A DNA stretch of 5,911 bases from Smithellaceae bacterium (lineage in GTDB: Bacteria > Desulfobacterota > Syntrophia > Syntrophales > JAQULV01), in contig JAQULV010000104.1 in the NCBI GenBank assembly GCA_028718405.1, positions 1-5,911 of the forward strand. The letters run 5' to 3'. Both the position numbers and the translations under genes were made by a program. Below the pieces are notes generated by a model that saw only the letters and a program-made list of their open reading frames with translations, had not been told where the DNA came from and made no database searches. Below, in pieces: positions 1 through 5,911 of this stretch; position 1 is the stretch's first letter, and the number at the start of each line of letters is the position of its first letter.

Positions 1-1
1 T

Positions 2-2947
2 CCTTACTGCTCCGTGGGCTGCAGTATCATCGTTTCGACCCGCGACGGCAAGGTCATCAACACGGAAGGCGACCCGGACAGCCCCATCAACCGTGGCTCG
101 CTGTGCTCCAAGGGCGGTTCCATCTACCAGATGGCCGTCAACGAAAACAGGCTCACCACCCCTCTTTACCGCGCACCTTACTCCGACGAGTGGAAGGAAG
201 TCTCCTGGGAGTGGACCCTTAATCGCATTGCCTCAAACGTAAAGAAGAGCCGCGACAAGAGTTTCAAGCTGATCAACGCCAAGGGTGAGGCAGTCAACCG
301 CACCGATGGCATCGCCTCCGTGGGCAGTGCCGCCATGGACAATGAAGAGTGCTACGTCTACCAAAAATTCTTAAGGGGGTTGGGCCTGGTCTACATAGAA
401 CATCAGGCCCGTATCTGACACAGCGCAACTGTAGCGGCTCTGGCAGAGTCGTTCGGACGCGGTGCAATGACAAACCACTGGATCGATATTGCAAACAGTG
501 ACGTAATACTCATCATGGGAAGCAACCCCGCTTCCAATCATCCCATCGCCTTCAAATGGATCACCAAGGCCATCGAACGCGGTGCCACCGTCATCTGCGT
601 CGATCCCCGATTTACGCAGTCGGCCGCCAAGGCGCAGATATATGCACCGCTACGCTCAGGCACCGATATCGCCTTTCTGGGCGGAATGATCAAGTACATC
701 CTCGATCACGACCTGATCCAGAAGGACTACGTGTTGAACTATACCAACGCCTCCTTCCTCGTGAACCCGGCCTTGAAGCTGCCGGGCGGAAATGGGGGCG
801 TCTTTTCAGGACTCGCTGAAGGCAAATACGACAAGGCGAGTTGGGCCTACCAGACGGGACCTGACGGCGTCATCCGCAAGGACAGCACCCTTCAGGATCC
901 CAACTGCGTCTACCAGCTTCTGAAGAAACACTACTCACGCTACAACACGGATCTCGTCAACAAGATCACCGGTACCCCGAAGGAGAAGCTCCTGGAGGTC
1001 TACCGCGTTTACGCCTCGACGTGCAAACCCAACCGCGCGGGGAATTCGCTCTACGCCATGGGATGGACACAGCACACGGTGGGTACCCAGAACATCCGTG
1101 CGATGAGTATCATCCAACTCCTTTTAGGAAACGTCGGCATCGCCGGCGGCGGTATCCAGGCCATGCGCGGGGAGTCAAACGTCCAGGGATCGACGGACTA
1201 CGGTCTTCTGTACCATATCCTCCCCGGCTATCTGAAAGCCCCGACTGCTTCCATGCCGACGCTCAAGGTCTACAACGAAAAGATCACGCCCACCACTAAG
1301 GAGGCCAAGAGCCTCAACTGGTGGAAGAACACCCCCAAATACACGGCGAGTCTCCTGCGAGCGCACTACGGCAAGAACGCTACCTTGGACGAGGCTTACT
1401 CCTACCTGCCCAAGCTCGATGACGGCGTCAACTACTCGTGGCTCGCCCTTTTCGACGCCATGCATAAGGGAAAGTTCACGGGTTTCTTCGCCTGGGGGAT
1501 GAATCCCGCCTGCAGCGGCGCCAACTCCAACAAAGTGCGCGCAGCTCTGGGTAAGCTCGACTGGATGGTGAACGTCAATCTCTTCGATAACGAGACCGGT
1601 TCCTTCTGGAGAGGCCCGGGCATGGACCCCGACAAGATCAAGACGGAGGTCTTCATGCTTCCCTGCGCTTCTTCCGTGGAGAAGGAGGGAAGCATCAGCA
1701 ACAGCGGCCGCTGGATGCAGTGGCGCTACAAGGCCGTGAATCCGCCCGGTGAGGCCAAGCCCGATGGCGAGATCATCACGGAGCTTTACCACAAGATCAA
1801 AGCCCTCTATATAAGAAAAGGAGGGGCGCTCCCCGAGGCAATCACAAAGCTCACCTGGAACTACGGTCCGGCCGGTGGTTTCAACGTCCATGCCGCGGCC
1901 CGGGAGATCAACGGGTTCTTCCTCGAAGAGAAGACCATCGAGGATCCCGTCAAGAAAGAGAAGAAGACCTTCAAGCCCGGCGATCCCGTTCCCGCCTTCG
2001 CCATGCTCCAGGACGACGGCTCCACCGCTTCCGGTTGCTGGATCTATTGCAATTCCTATGCGGACAAAGGAAACCTGGCGGCCCGCCGCAATAACGTCGA
2101 TGCTTCGGGCATTGGGCTTTATTCCGAATGGGCCTGGTCCTGGCCGGTGAACCGCCGGATCATTTACAACGGCGCCTCCGTCGATACGACGGGGAAACCC
2201 TTCGATCCGAAAAGGGCCGTCATCAAATGGAACGCCGCAACGAAGAAATGGGAAGGCGACGTTCCCGACGGTGTGGGCGATCCCGGCGCCGGCAGACCTC
2301 CTTTTATTATGAAGCCCGACGGTGTGGGAAGTCTCTTCGGTCCCGGACTCGTTGACGGACCTTTCCCGGAACACTATGAACCACTGGAATCGCCGCTCAA
2401 GGGAAACATCCTCTCCGCGCAAAGGGTGAACCCCGCCATCACGCACTTCGAGAGAAGCGGGGTGGGAACCGCACTCGACAAGATCGCCACCGCGAGCGAG
2501 GAGTTCCCCATCATCGGCTGTACCTACCGGGTGAGCGAGCACTGGCAGACGGGCGTCCTGACCCGTTGGTGCCCCTGGCTGGCGGAGATGCAGCCCGGGA
2601 TGTTCGTGGAGATGAGTGAAGAGTTGGCCTCCGAAAAAGGCATTGCCGGTGGTGACAAGGTCATTGTGAAATCGGCGCGCGGCGAGGTCGAGGCAGTGGC
2701 GATCGTAACGCCACGCTTCAAACCCTTCAACATCAATGGCCAGACCGTTCATGAGGTCGGTGTTCCCTGGCATTTTGGCTGGATCACGACGGCCGAGAGG
2801 AAATACAACCGGGGCGACAAGAAAGCCGAGGTGTTCACCTCCGGCGATGCGGCCAATCTGCTCACGCCAACCGTGGGTGACGCCAATACGATGATCCCCG
2901 AGAGCAAGGCCTTTATGGTCAACATCGCCAAGAAGGGGGTGATATAA
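2..2947 (+). CDS. fdnG: Formate dehydrogenase, catalytic (alpha) subunit, selenocysteine-containing, 5'-truncated
   Basis: This is the molybdopterin subunit that oxidises formate to CO2 in the membrane-bound FDH-N/O complex. The reading frame enters from the left edge and runs 981 residues to TAA at 2945-2947, with one in-frame TGA (416-418) read as selenocysteine 139. Visible, in order: C3, C7 and C35 of the N-terminal [4Fe-4S] motif (the first Cys lies just outside; base 1 is T, which fits a TGT codon); QARI-U-H around Sec139; GRGAMTNHW just after it; VDPRFT (about 200-205) and RSGTD (218-222), typical of cofactor binding; GWTQHTVG (354-361); SGRWMQW (568-574); and a C-terminal dinucleotide-binding domain from about 835, ending in a GDANT-type tail. 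It aligns by eye with E. coli FdnG along its whole length. E. coli FdnG has Sec at about 196, so roughly 57 residues are missing, including any Tat signal. The ATG at 467 is internal, not a start. Whether the metal is Mo or W cannot be told. Confidence 0.97.
416..418 (+). other. In-frame UGA selenocysteine codon (Sec139 of the partial protein)
   Basis: The TGA is in the same frame as the coding sequence on both sides (positions 14 and 467 share frame 2). It falls exactly where formate dehydrogenases have their catalytic Sec or Cys: upstream is YQKF...QAR-I, downstream is H-S-A-T-V-A-A-L-A-E-S-F-G-R-G-A-M-T-N-H-W, matching the E. coli FdnG pattern QARV-U-H. The His after it is the conserved active-site His. 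Homology continues without a gap or frame change, so this is recoding and not a nonsense mutation or sequencing error. Confidence 0.96.
416..453 (+). promoter_or_regulatory. Bacterial SECIS element (selenocysteine insertion hairpin)
   Basis: A hairpin sits just 3' of the UGA, inside the coding sequence, where SelB must bind. The best pairing I can draw is 433-441 with 445-453: nine pairs including two G-U wobbles, with loop GGC (442-444). The loop begins 23 nt after the UGA and starts with G, which fits the general bacterial SECIS rules as I recall them. A second, weaker fold mimics E. coli fdhF: 434-435 pair with 443-444, loop GGCUCUG, and lower stem 428-430 with 447-449. The two folds exclude each other. 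That a SECIS is here is strongly implied by the Sec codon; which fold is used is not settled by eye. Confidence 0.8.
2933..2943 (+). promoter_or_regulatory. Ribosome binding site for fdnH
   Basis: A purine-rich AAGGGGGTGAT lies inside the last codons of fdnG, with the G-run about 6 nt before the ATG at 2948. It supports that start and suggests that fdnH translation is coupled to termination of fdnG at the TAAATG junction. Confidence 0.75.
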
Positions 2948-3745
2948 ATGTCCGAGAAGATGAAAGTCATCGATGTTTCAAAGTGCACGGGGTGCCGGGG
3001 TTGTCAGTTGGCCTGCAAGCAGTGGAATCAATTGCCGGCCAAGCAGACGAAGAATGTCGGCACTTACCAGAATCCTCCGGAACTGCAGCCCAACACCTGG
3101 ACCCTGGTACGCTTCCAGGAGATCAAGAAGGACGACGGTTCCGTGAAATGGACATTCAGGAAAGAGGGCTGCATGCACTGCACGGACGCGGCCTGCGTCA
3201 AGGTGTGTCCCAGCGGCGCCCTTCACCATACGGAGTTCGGGACGGTAGGCATCGCCCAGGAGAAGTGCATCGGCTGCAAGGAGTGCATGTCCGCCTGCCC
3301 CTTTGAGGTGCCCAGATACGATAGCGAAAAGAACAAGGTCTCCAAGTGCGACCTCTGTTTCTCCAGGGTCGCGGAGAACCTGCCTCCGGCCTGCGTGAAG
3401 GCTTGCCCCACCGGTGCCCTGTCCTTCGGAGACAAAGCCGATATGCTGCCCAAAGCCCAGAAGAGAGTGGCGCAGTTGGGCGGAGACGCATCACTCTACG
3501 GCGATGGCTTCGTGGGCGGGACTCACGTCGCCTACGTCCTGCAGGAGAAACCGGAAGTCTATGTGAAGCTGCCGAGAAATCCGCAGGTACCCCTCTCCGT
3601 TATCATCTGGAAGGACCTCCTGAAGCCCGTCGCCCTGCTGGGCGCCGGTGCGGTCGTCGGTGGTGCGCTGCTGCACTACCTGATCCACGGTCCCAAACGG
3701 CCCGTTGAAATTACGGAAGACGGCAAGAAGGAAGGGGGTAATTGA
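2948..3745 (+). CDS. fdnH: Formate dehydrogenase, iron-sulfur (beta) subunit
   Basis: Electron-transfer subunit of 265 residues that links the catalytic subunit to the membrane cytochrome. Four Cys motifs for [4Fe-4S] clusters are complete: C13/C16/C19/C23, C75/C78/C83/C87, C107/C110/C113/C117 and C134/C137/C149/C153. As in the family, ligands are probably exchanged between motifs. VGGTHV (about 191-196) is a further family signature. Near the C-terminus one hydrophobic stretch (about 224-247) is the expected single transmembrane helix, followed by a charged tail. E. coli FdnH has 294 residues; the difference is mainly a shorter N-terminus and tail. No signal peptide is seen, as expected for a subunit exported together with a Tat-bearing alpha subunit. 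The gene begins directly after the fdnG TAA with no spacer. The start is well fixed by the ribosome binding site and by homology beginning at VIDVSKC. Confidence 0.97.
   Translation: MSEKMKVIDVSKCTGCRGCQLACKQWNQLPAKQTKNVGTYQNPPELQPNTWTLVRFQEIKKDDGSVKWTFRKEGCMHCTDAACVKVCPSGALHHTEFGTVGIAQEKCIGCKECMSACPFEVPRYDSEKNKVSKCDLCFSRVAENLPPACVKACPTGALSFGDKADMLPKAQKRVAQLGGDASLYGDGFVGGTHVAYVLQEKPEVYVKLPRNPQVPLSVIIWKDLLKPVALLGAGAVVGGALLHYLIHGPKRPVEITEDGKKEGGN
3731..3739 (+). promoter_or_regulatory. Ribosome binding site that decides the fdnI start
   Basis: GAAGGGGGT lies 7 nt before the ATG at 3747. An earlier in-frame ATG at 3705 would add 14 basic residues overlapping fdnH, and it has no comparable site in front of it, so 3747 is preferred. 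The same nine bases, GAAGGGGGT, precede fdnH (2932-2940). Confidence 0.75.
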
Positions 3746-3746
3746 G

Positions 3747-4391
3747 ATGAAGAAAGAAATGATCCAGGCGACGAGCGCCTATGAGAGATTCATCCACTGG
3801 CTTCTCGCCCTTTCCTGTCTTCTGCTGTGCCTGACGGGGGTGGGTATGATGTATCACTCCCTGAACGTCATCGGGGTCGTCATGGGGGGGCTGCAGGGCA
3901 TAAAGTCCGTTCACAATGTGACGGGCGTCATTTTCCTCGTGGCACTGTTGCTGGCCATCCAGATGTGGTGGAAGGAAGCGGGCATCTTCGTCTTCCCCGA
4001 AGACTGGGAATGGACTAAGGCGGCGGGCGGCTATCTGTGGCACGTGGACAAGGTCCCCGAGGTGGGCAAGTATAACCCAGGCCAGAAGATGTTCTTCCTG
4101 ACGGTAGCGCTGTGCGGCCTGGGGATGGTCGCCACCGGGTTAGCTATGTGGTTTCCCTTCTACTTCCCCATGGAGATCGTGCGGTGGATGTACCCACTCC
4201 ACGTCCTGGGGTTCGCCGTGATCTTCGCCTTCTTCTTCGTCCACCTCTACCTGGGAACAATCGGCTCGCCGGGATCGCTGCCGGCCATGCTCAACGGTTG
4301 GGTAACGAGGGCCTGGCTCAGGACGCAGCATCCCAAGTGGCTCAAGGAGATGGAAGAAACGGGATCGCTTGTGATACGGGATGACGATTAG
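3747..4391 (+). CDS. fdnI: Formate dehydrogenase, cytochrome b556 (gamma) subunit
   Basis: Membrane anchor of 214 residues that takes electrons from the beta subunit through two b hemes to menaquinone. Four hydrophobic segments are visible at about 18-37, 55-75, 114-135 and 149-171. Four histidines sit where E. coli FdnI has its heme ligands: H17 and H152 for one heme, H56 and H166 for the other. The loop VGKYNPGQKM (106-115) matches the E. coli VGKYNAGQKM, the region near the quinone site. Length is close to E. coli FdnI (217). The start at 3747 is 1 nt after the fdnH stop and has a good ribosome binding site; the extended start at 3705 is less likely. It is the last gene of the operon and a terminator follows 35 nt after the stop. 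No formate dehydrogenase maturation gene (fdhD/fdhE) follows it here. Confidence 0.95.
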   Translation: MKKEMIQATSAYERFIHWLLALSCLLLCLTGVGMMYHSLNVIGVVMGGLQGIKSVHNVTGVIFLVALLLAIQMWWKEAGIFVFPEDWEWTKAAGGYLWHVDKVPEVGKYNPGQKMFFLTVALCGLGMVATGLAMWFPFYFPMEIVRWMYPLHVLGFAVIFAFFFVHLYLGTIGSPGSLPAMLNGWVTRAWLRTQHPKWLKEMEETGSLVIRDDD

Positions 4392-4426
4392 CTGACCGCT
4401 ACCTTATTATATATAGAGGTTATGCG

Positions 4427-4464
4427 AAAGGGGACCTTCTGTTCGGGAGGTTCCCTTTTTATTT
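4427..4464 (+). terminator. Rho-independent terminator of the formate dehydrogenase operon
   Basis: The stem AAAGGGGACCT (4427-4437) pairs with AGGTTCCCTTT (4448-4458): eleven pairs with one G-U, closing a 10-nt loop that may pair a little further. A T-rich run TTTTTATTT follows (4456-4464). It lies 35 nt after the fdnI stop. The run overlaps the last codons of the convergent hydrolase gene. Read on the minus strand the hairpin lacks a good U-run, so it serves mainly the plus-strand operon. Confidence 0.88.
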
Positions 4465-4998
4465 GACGATGCCAAAGATCTTCTTGGCCTGCGGATGGTC
4501 GGCACTTCTGAGCAACTCGAAGAGCACCATCTCGACGCTGGTCGATGGCGCCCCTGCCTCCCTCATTTTTTCCAGACCAATCTCCCGATGGCGCGCGCTA
4601 CGCGATGACACCGCATCGGCGACTACCTGTACCTTGTAGCCGGCGTCGAGGAGATCGAGGACTGTCTGGTAGACGCAGACGTGGGTTTCTATCCCGGCAA
4701 TGAGAATGGAGCGGCGTTTGAGATCCGCGAGCGCTTTGCGGAAGGCGGGCTCACCGTAGCAACTGAAGCTCGCTTTCGAAATCGATCTTATCCCCGGCAA
4801 TACCGCTGCGATCTCGGGAATCGTCGGCCCCAGCTTCTCCGGTATCTGCTCCGTAACGATGATTGGGATCTCCAACGCGTGCACTCCCTGGACGAGGCGC
4901 CGGGTGTTGTCAAAGAGGCTTGCCTTATCATCCATGACCTGGGCAAGTTTTCCCTGGACATCAACAACGACAAGAATAGTTTCTTCCGCCGTGAGCAT
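4459..4998 (-). CDS. Isochorismatase-family cysteine hydrolase
   Basis: Cytoplasmic hydrolase of 179 residues from the isochorismatase/nicotinamidase-like superfamily. The catalytic triad is readable: D13 in VVVDVQG, K75 in SISKASFSCYG and C108 in GIETHVCVYQT. The THVC segment is the usual nucleophile-elbow signature, and LIAGIETHVC is the typical strand before it. No signal peptide or membrane helix is seen. The ATG at 4998 is chosen because AAAGGAGAA precedes it at 5005-5013 and the family starts close to the first beta strand. A longer ATG start at 5040 would add 14 residues without such a site. The gene converges on the formate dehydrogenase operon and diverges from the ABM gene. The closest small members (YcaC-like) have no firmly known substrate, so nicotinamidase, isochorismatase or another amidase role cannot be chosen; isochorismate itself is unlikely without siderophore genes nearby. 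Confidence 0.92.
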   Translation of the reverse strand: MLTAEETILVVVDVQGKLAQVMDDKASLFDNTRRLVQGVHALEIPIIVTEQIPEKLGPTIPEIAAVLPGIRSISKASFSCYGEPAFRKALADLKRRSILIAGIETHVCVYQTVLDLLDAGYKVQVVADAVSSRSARHREIGLEKMREAGAPSTSVEMVLFELLRSADHPQAKKIFGIVK

Positions 4999-5004
4999 GA
5001 GAGG

Positions 5005-5013
5005 TTCTCCTTT
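5005..5013 (-). promoter_or_regulatory. Ribosome binding site that decides the hydrolase start
   Basis: On the minus strand AAAGGAGAA stands about 8 nt (counted from GGAG) before the ATG at 4998. This near-consensus site argues against the upstream in-frame ATG at 5040. Confidence 0.75.
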
Positions 5014-5089
5014 CGGTGCGGGAAAGAATTTACCATGCATCCTTTATATTATCAACGCCGCCTTTATCGCTTGCAGAAGAGGGCCGAGA

Positions 5090-5111
5090 TATTGTATCAA
5101 TCGATCCAATA
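5090..5111. promoter_or_regulatory. Imperfect 22-bp dyad, possible operator in the divergent intergenic region
   Basis: The half-site TATTGTATCAA (5090-5100) is mirrored by TCGATCCAATA (5101-5111), with 9 of 11 positions complementary and no central spacer. It lies 20 nt upstream of the ABM start and about 90 nt upstream of the hydrolase start, inside the 133-bp region (4999-5131) that must hold both promoters. The form suits a dimeric repressor site, but no regulator gene is in view. Weak -10-like matches occur on the minus strand near 5048-5053 (GATAAT); I could not pair them with a convincing -35 box. Confidence 0.35.
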
Positions 5112-5119
5112 AATAACTT

Positions 5120-5125
5120 GGGAGG
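5120..5125 (+). promoter_or_regulatory. Ribosome binding site of the ABM gene
   Basis: GGGAGG lies 6 nt before the ATG at 5132, a near-ideal site that fixes this start. Confidence 0.75.
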
Positions 5126-5131
5126 AACGAG

Positions 5132-5425
5132 ATGATTGCTTTGATTGCCAAGCTCAGGATCAAAGACGGAAGCATGGACGACGCGCAGACGCTCTTCCGT
5201 GATCTGATCCCTGAGGTGAGCAAAGAGGAAGGCACGGTGTCCTACACGGTGAACAAAGATATGGCCGATCCGAACCTGCTCGTGATCGTAGAGCGCTACC
5301 GCGACATGGGCTCTCTTCAGGCCCACACTGGGTCTCCTTCCTTCGCCGCCTTCTCCAAGAAGATCGGAGCCATGATGGAGGGAAAACTCGAGATGACCTT
5401 GTTGGAAGAGCTGGCGTCGATCTGA
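5132..5425 (+). CDS. Small ABM-domain protein (antibiotic biosynthesis monooxygenase / YgiN-like)
   Basis: Protein of 97 residues covering a single dimeric alpha/beta-barrel ABM domain. Supporting features are the first strand MIALIAKLRIKDG, a helix with a Leu/Phe pattern (about 15-32), the EEGTVSYTV strand (32-40), NLLVIVERY (48-56) with the conserved E54, and the helix start LQAHTGSPSF with H65. This is the usual E-x-Y/W ... H-x-x-S-P-x-F pattern of the family. Members include quinol monooxygenases (E. coli YgiN), cofactor-free anthrone oxygenases and many proteins of unknown role, so the substrate is not predicted. There is no signal peptide. It is divergent from the isochorismatase-family hydrolase and its stop is 7 nt from the stop of the convergent lyase. 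In an apparently anaerobic host an oxygen-using role would be surprising; a quinone- or stress-related role is only a guess. Confidence 0.88.
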   Translation: MIALIAKLRIKDGSMDDAQTLFRDLIPEVSKEEGTVSYTVNKDMADPNLLVIVERYRDMGSLQAHTGSPSFAAFSKKIGAMMEGKLEMTLLEELASI

Positions 5426-5432
5426 AAGAAAG

Positions 5433-5911
5433 TCAGGGCGTCTTTTCGGAGATACTTATGGGCCCCAGAGGCTGCGGCAGACCCGCCTCCATCAGGGCCG
5501 ACGCCATTGGGGCCGAGGGAGCAATCTCACGCAGGAAGCGAGCGGTCTCCAGGAGACGAGCTACATCAACGCCGATGTCGATACCCATCTCGGTGAACAT
5601 GAAGGCTACCTCTTCGGTGGCCACGTTCCCCGAAGCACCTGGTGCGAAAGGACATCCTCCCAAGCCGCCCAGTGCGGCATCGAAGCAGCGGATGCCGTTT
5701 TCATAAGCGGCCAGGGTGTTGGCGATTCCGAGGCCTCTGGTGTTATGGAAGTGGCAGCCGAATGAAATCGACGGAAACGCTACCTGGCAGGACGACACCA
5801 TATCTGCGACCTGGCGCGGATTTCCCAAGCCTACAGTATCGCAGAGGGTGATCTCTGCGACGCCTAGGCTCGCGACCTCCCGCACATAACCCAGCACCAC
5901 ATCCTTTTTTA
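5433..5911 (-). CDS. HMG-CoA lyase-like enzyme (HMGL/DRE-TIM family), C-terminal half, 5' end outside window
   Basis: The frame runs in from the right edge; 158 residues are present, ending with TGA at 5433-5435. Counted from the first complete codon (5909), visible family marks are: CDTVGLGNP (about 23-31), a TIM-barrel strand; G-C-H53-F-H55-N56-T-R-G, the metal-binding H-x-H with the following Asn; and GGLGGC86PFAPGASGN, the HMG-CoA-lyase loop with its active-site Cys, followed by VATEEVAFMFTEMGI-x-IGVD. These point to hydroxymethylglutaryl-CoA lyase or a close aldol-lyase acting on 3-hydroxy-3-methylacyl-CoA substrates, rather than isopropylmalate or homocitrate synthase, which lack the GLGGCP loop. 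HMG-CoA lyase takes part in leucine degradation and ketone-body formation; the actual substrate here is open. Nearby GTG codons (5900, 5897) are internal valines, not starts. It is convergent with the ABM gene. Confidence 0.93.
   Translation of the reverse strand, partial: KKDVVLGYVREVASLGVAEITLCDTVGLGNPRQVADMVSSCQVAFPSISFGCHFHNTRGLGIANTLAAYENGIRCFDAALGGLGGCPFAPGASGNVATEEVAFMFTEMGIDIGVDVARLLETARFLREIAPSAPMASALMEAGLPQPLGPISISEKTP

Noticed and set aside
1175..2773. Long open frame (532 codons) on the minus strand opposite fdnG
   Set aside because: It lies fully antisense to a clearly homologous coding region. Its protein shows no recognisable domain and is rich in Gly, Arg, His and Val, typical of a GC-rich shadow frame.
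467..2947. Separate gene starting at ATG 467
   Set aside because: This Met is the conserved internal residue of GRGAMTNHW. The coding sequence continues upstream through the Sec codon in the same frame.
3705..3746. Earlier fdnI start adding 14 residues
   Set aside because: It would overlap fdnH by 41 nt, has no comparable ribosome binding site and adds a basic stretch not expected in the family; 3747 is better supported.
4401..4420. ACCT...AGGT inverted repeat around an AT-rich core just after fdnI
   Set aside because: Only the outer four pairs and the central AT bases match; it is too weak to call a hairpin or an operator, and the real terminator follows at once.
4681..5112. Plus-strand open frame of 143 codons over the hydrolase gene
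   Set aside because: It is antisense to the hydrolase, whose catalytic triad and ribosome binding site are clear; the frame shows no family features.
5422..5449. Possible hairpin between the convergent ABM and lyase genes
   Set aside because: CTGAAAGA can pair with TCTTTTCGG only with a bulge and a wobble, and no U-run follows on either strand, so I do not call a terminator.
1..5911. CRISPR arrays, insertion sequences, tRNA/rRNA genes, toxin-antitoxin or phage-defence genes
   Set aside because: I saw no direct repeat series, transposase, terminal inverted repeats, RNA-gene signature or defence domain; coding density is high and all genes fall in ordinary metabolic families.

Overview
The window reads as a piece of a bacterial chromosome of moderately high GC. 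Its main content is the 3' part of a membrane-bound formate dehydrogenase operon of the FDH-N/FDH-O type. The catalytic subunit is a selenoprotein, with UGA decoded as selenocysteine, so the host must have the SelA/SelB/SelC/SelD machinery. Anaerobic or syntrophic Desulfobacterota (former Deltaproteobacteria) fit the look of the proteins and the combination of genes. That assignment is inference from family resemblance; no taxonomic marker is present.

Layout. Positions 1-4391 (+) hold three tightly packed genes. The catalytic molybdopterin subunit (fdnG-like) lacks its 5' end and carries an in-frame TGA at 416-418. The four-cluster ferredoxin-like subunit (fdnH-like) starts immediately after the fdnG stop. 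The diheme cytochrome b subunit (fdnI-like) starts 1 nt after the fdnH stop. An intrinsic terminator at 4427-4464 closes the operon. Next comes an isochorismatase-family hydrolase on the minus strand (4459-4998), convergent with the operon. A 133-bp divergent intergenic region (4999-5131) follows and contains an imperfect 22-bp dyad. Then comes a small ABM-domain protein on the plus strand (5132-5425). Last is the C-terminal half of an HMG-CoA-lyase-like enzyme on the minus strand (5433 to the right edge), convergent with the ABM gene.

How the genes work together. The three Fdn subunits should form a complex. The Mo/W-selenocysteine subunit oxidises formate (or, in reverse, reduces CO2). The beta subunit carries electrons through four [4Fe-4S] clusters, and the gamma subunit passes them through two b hemes to menaquinone in the membrane. 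By analogy with E. coli FDH-N the catalytic side would be periplasmic, but the expected Tat signal lies outside the window. The three genes to the right are ordinary metabolic families and nothing in the sequence ties them to formate metabolism.

I found no undescribed multi-gene system, CRISPR array, insertion sequence, tRNA or rRNA. The points most worth a second look are the selenocysteine codon, which would break an automatic gene call in two, its SECIS hairpin with two competing folds, and the operator-like dyad between the divergent hydrolase and ABM genes.
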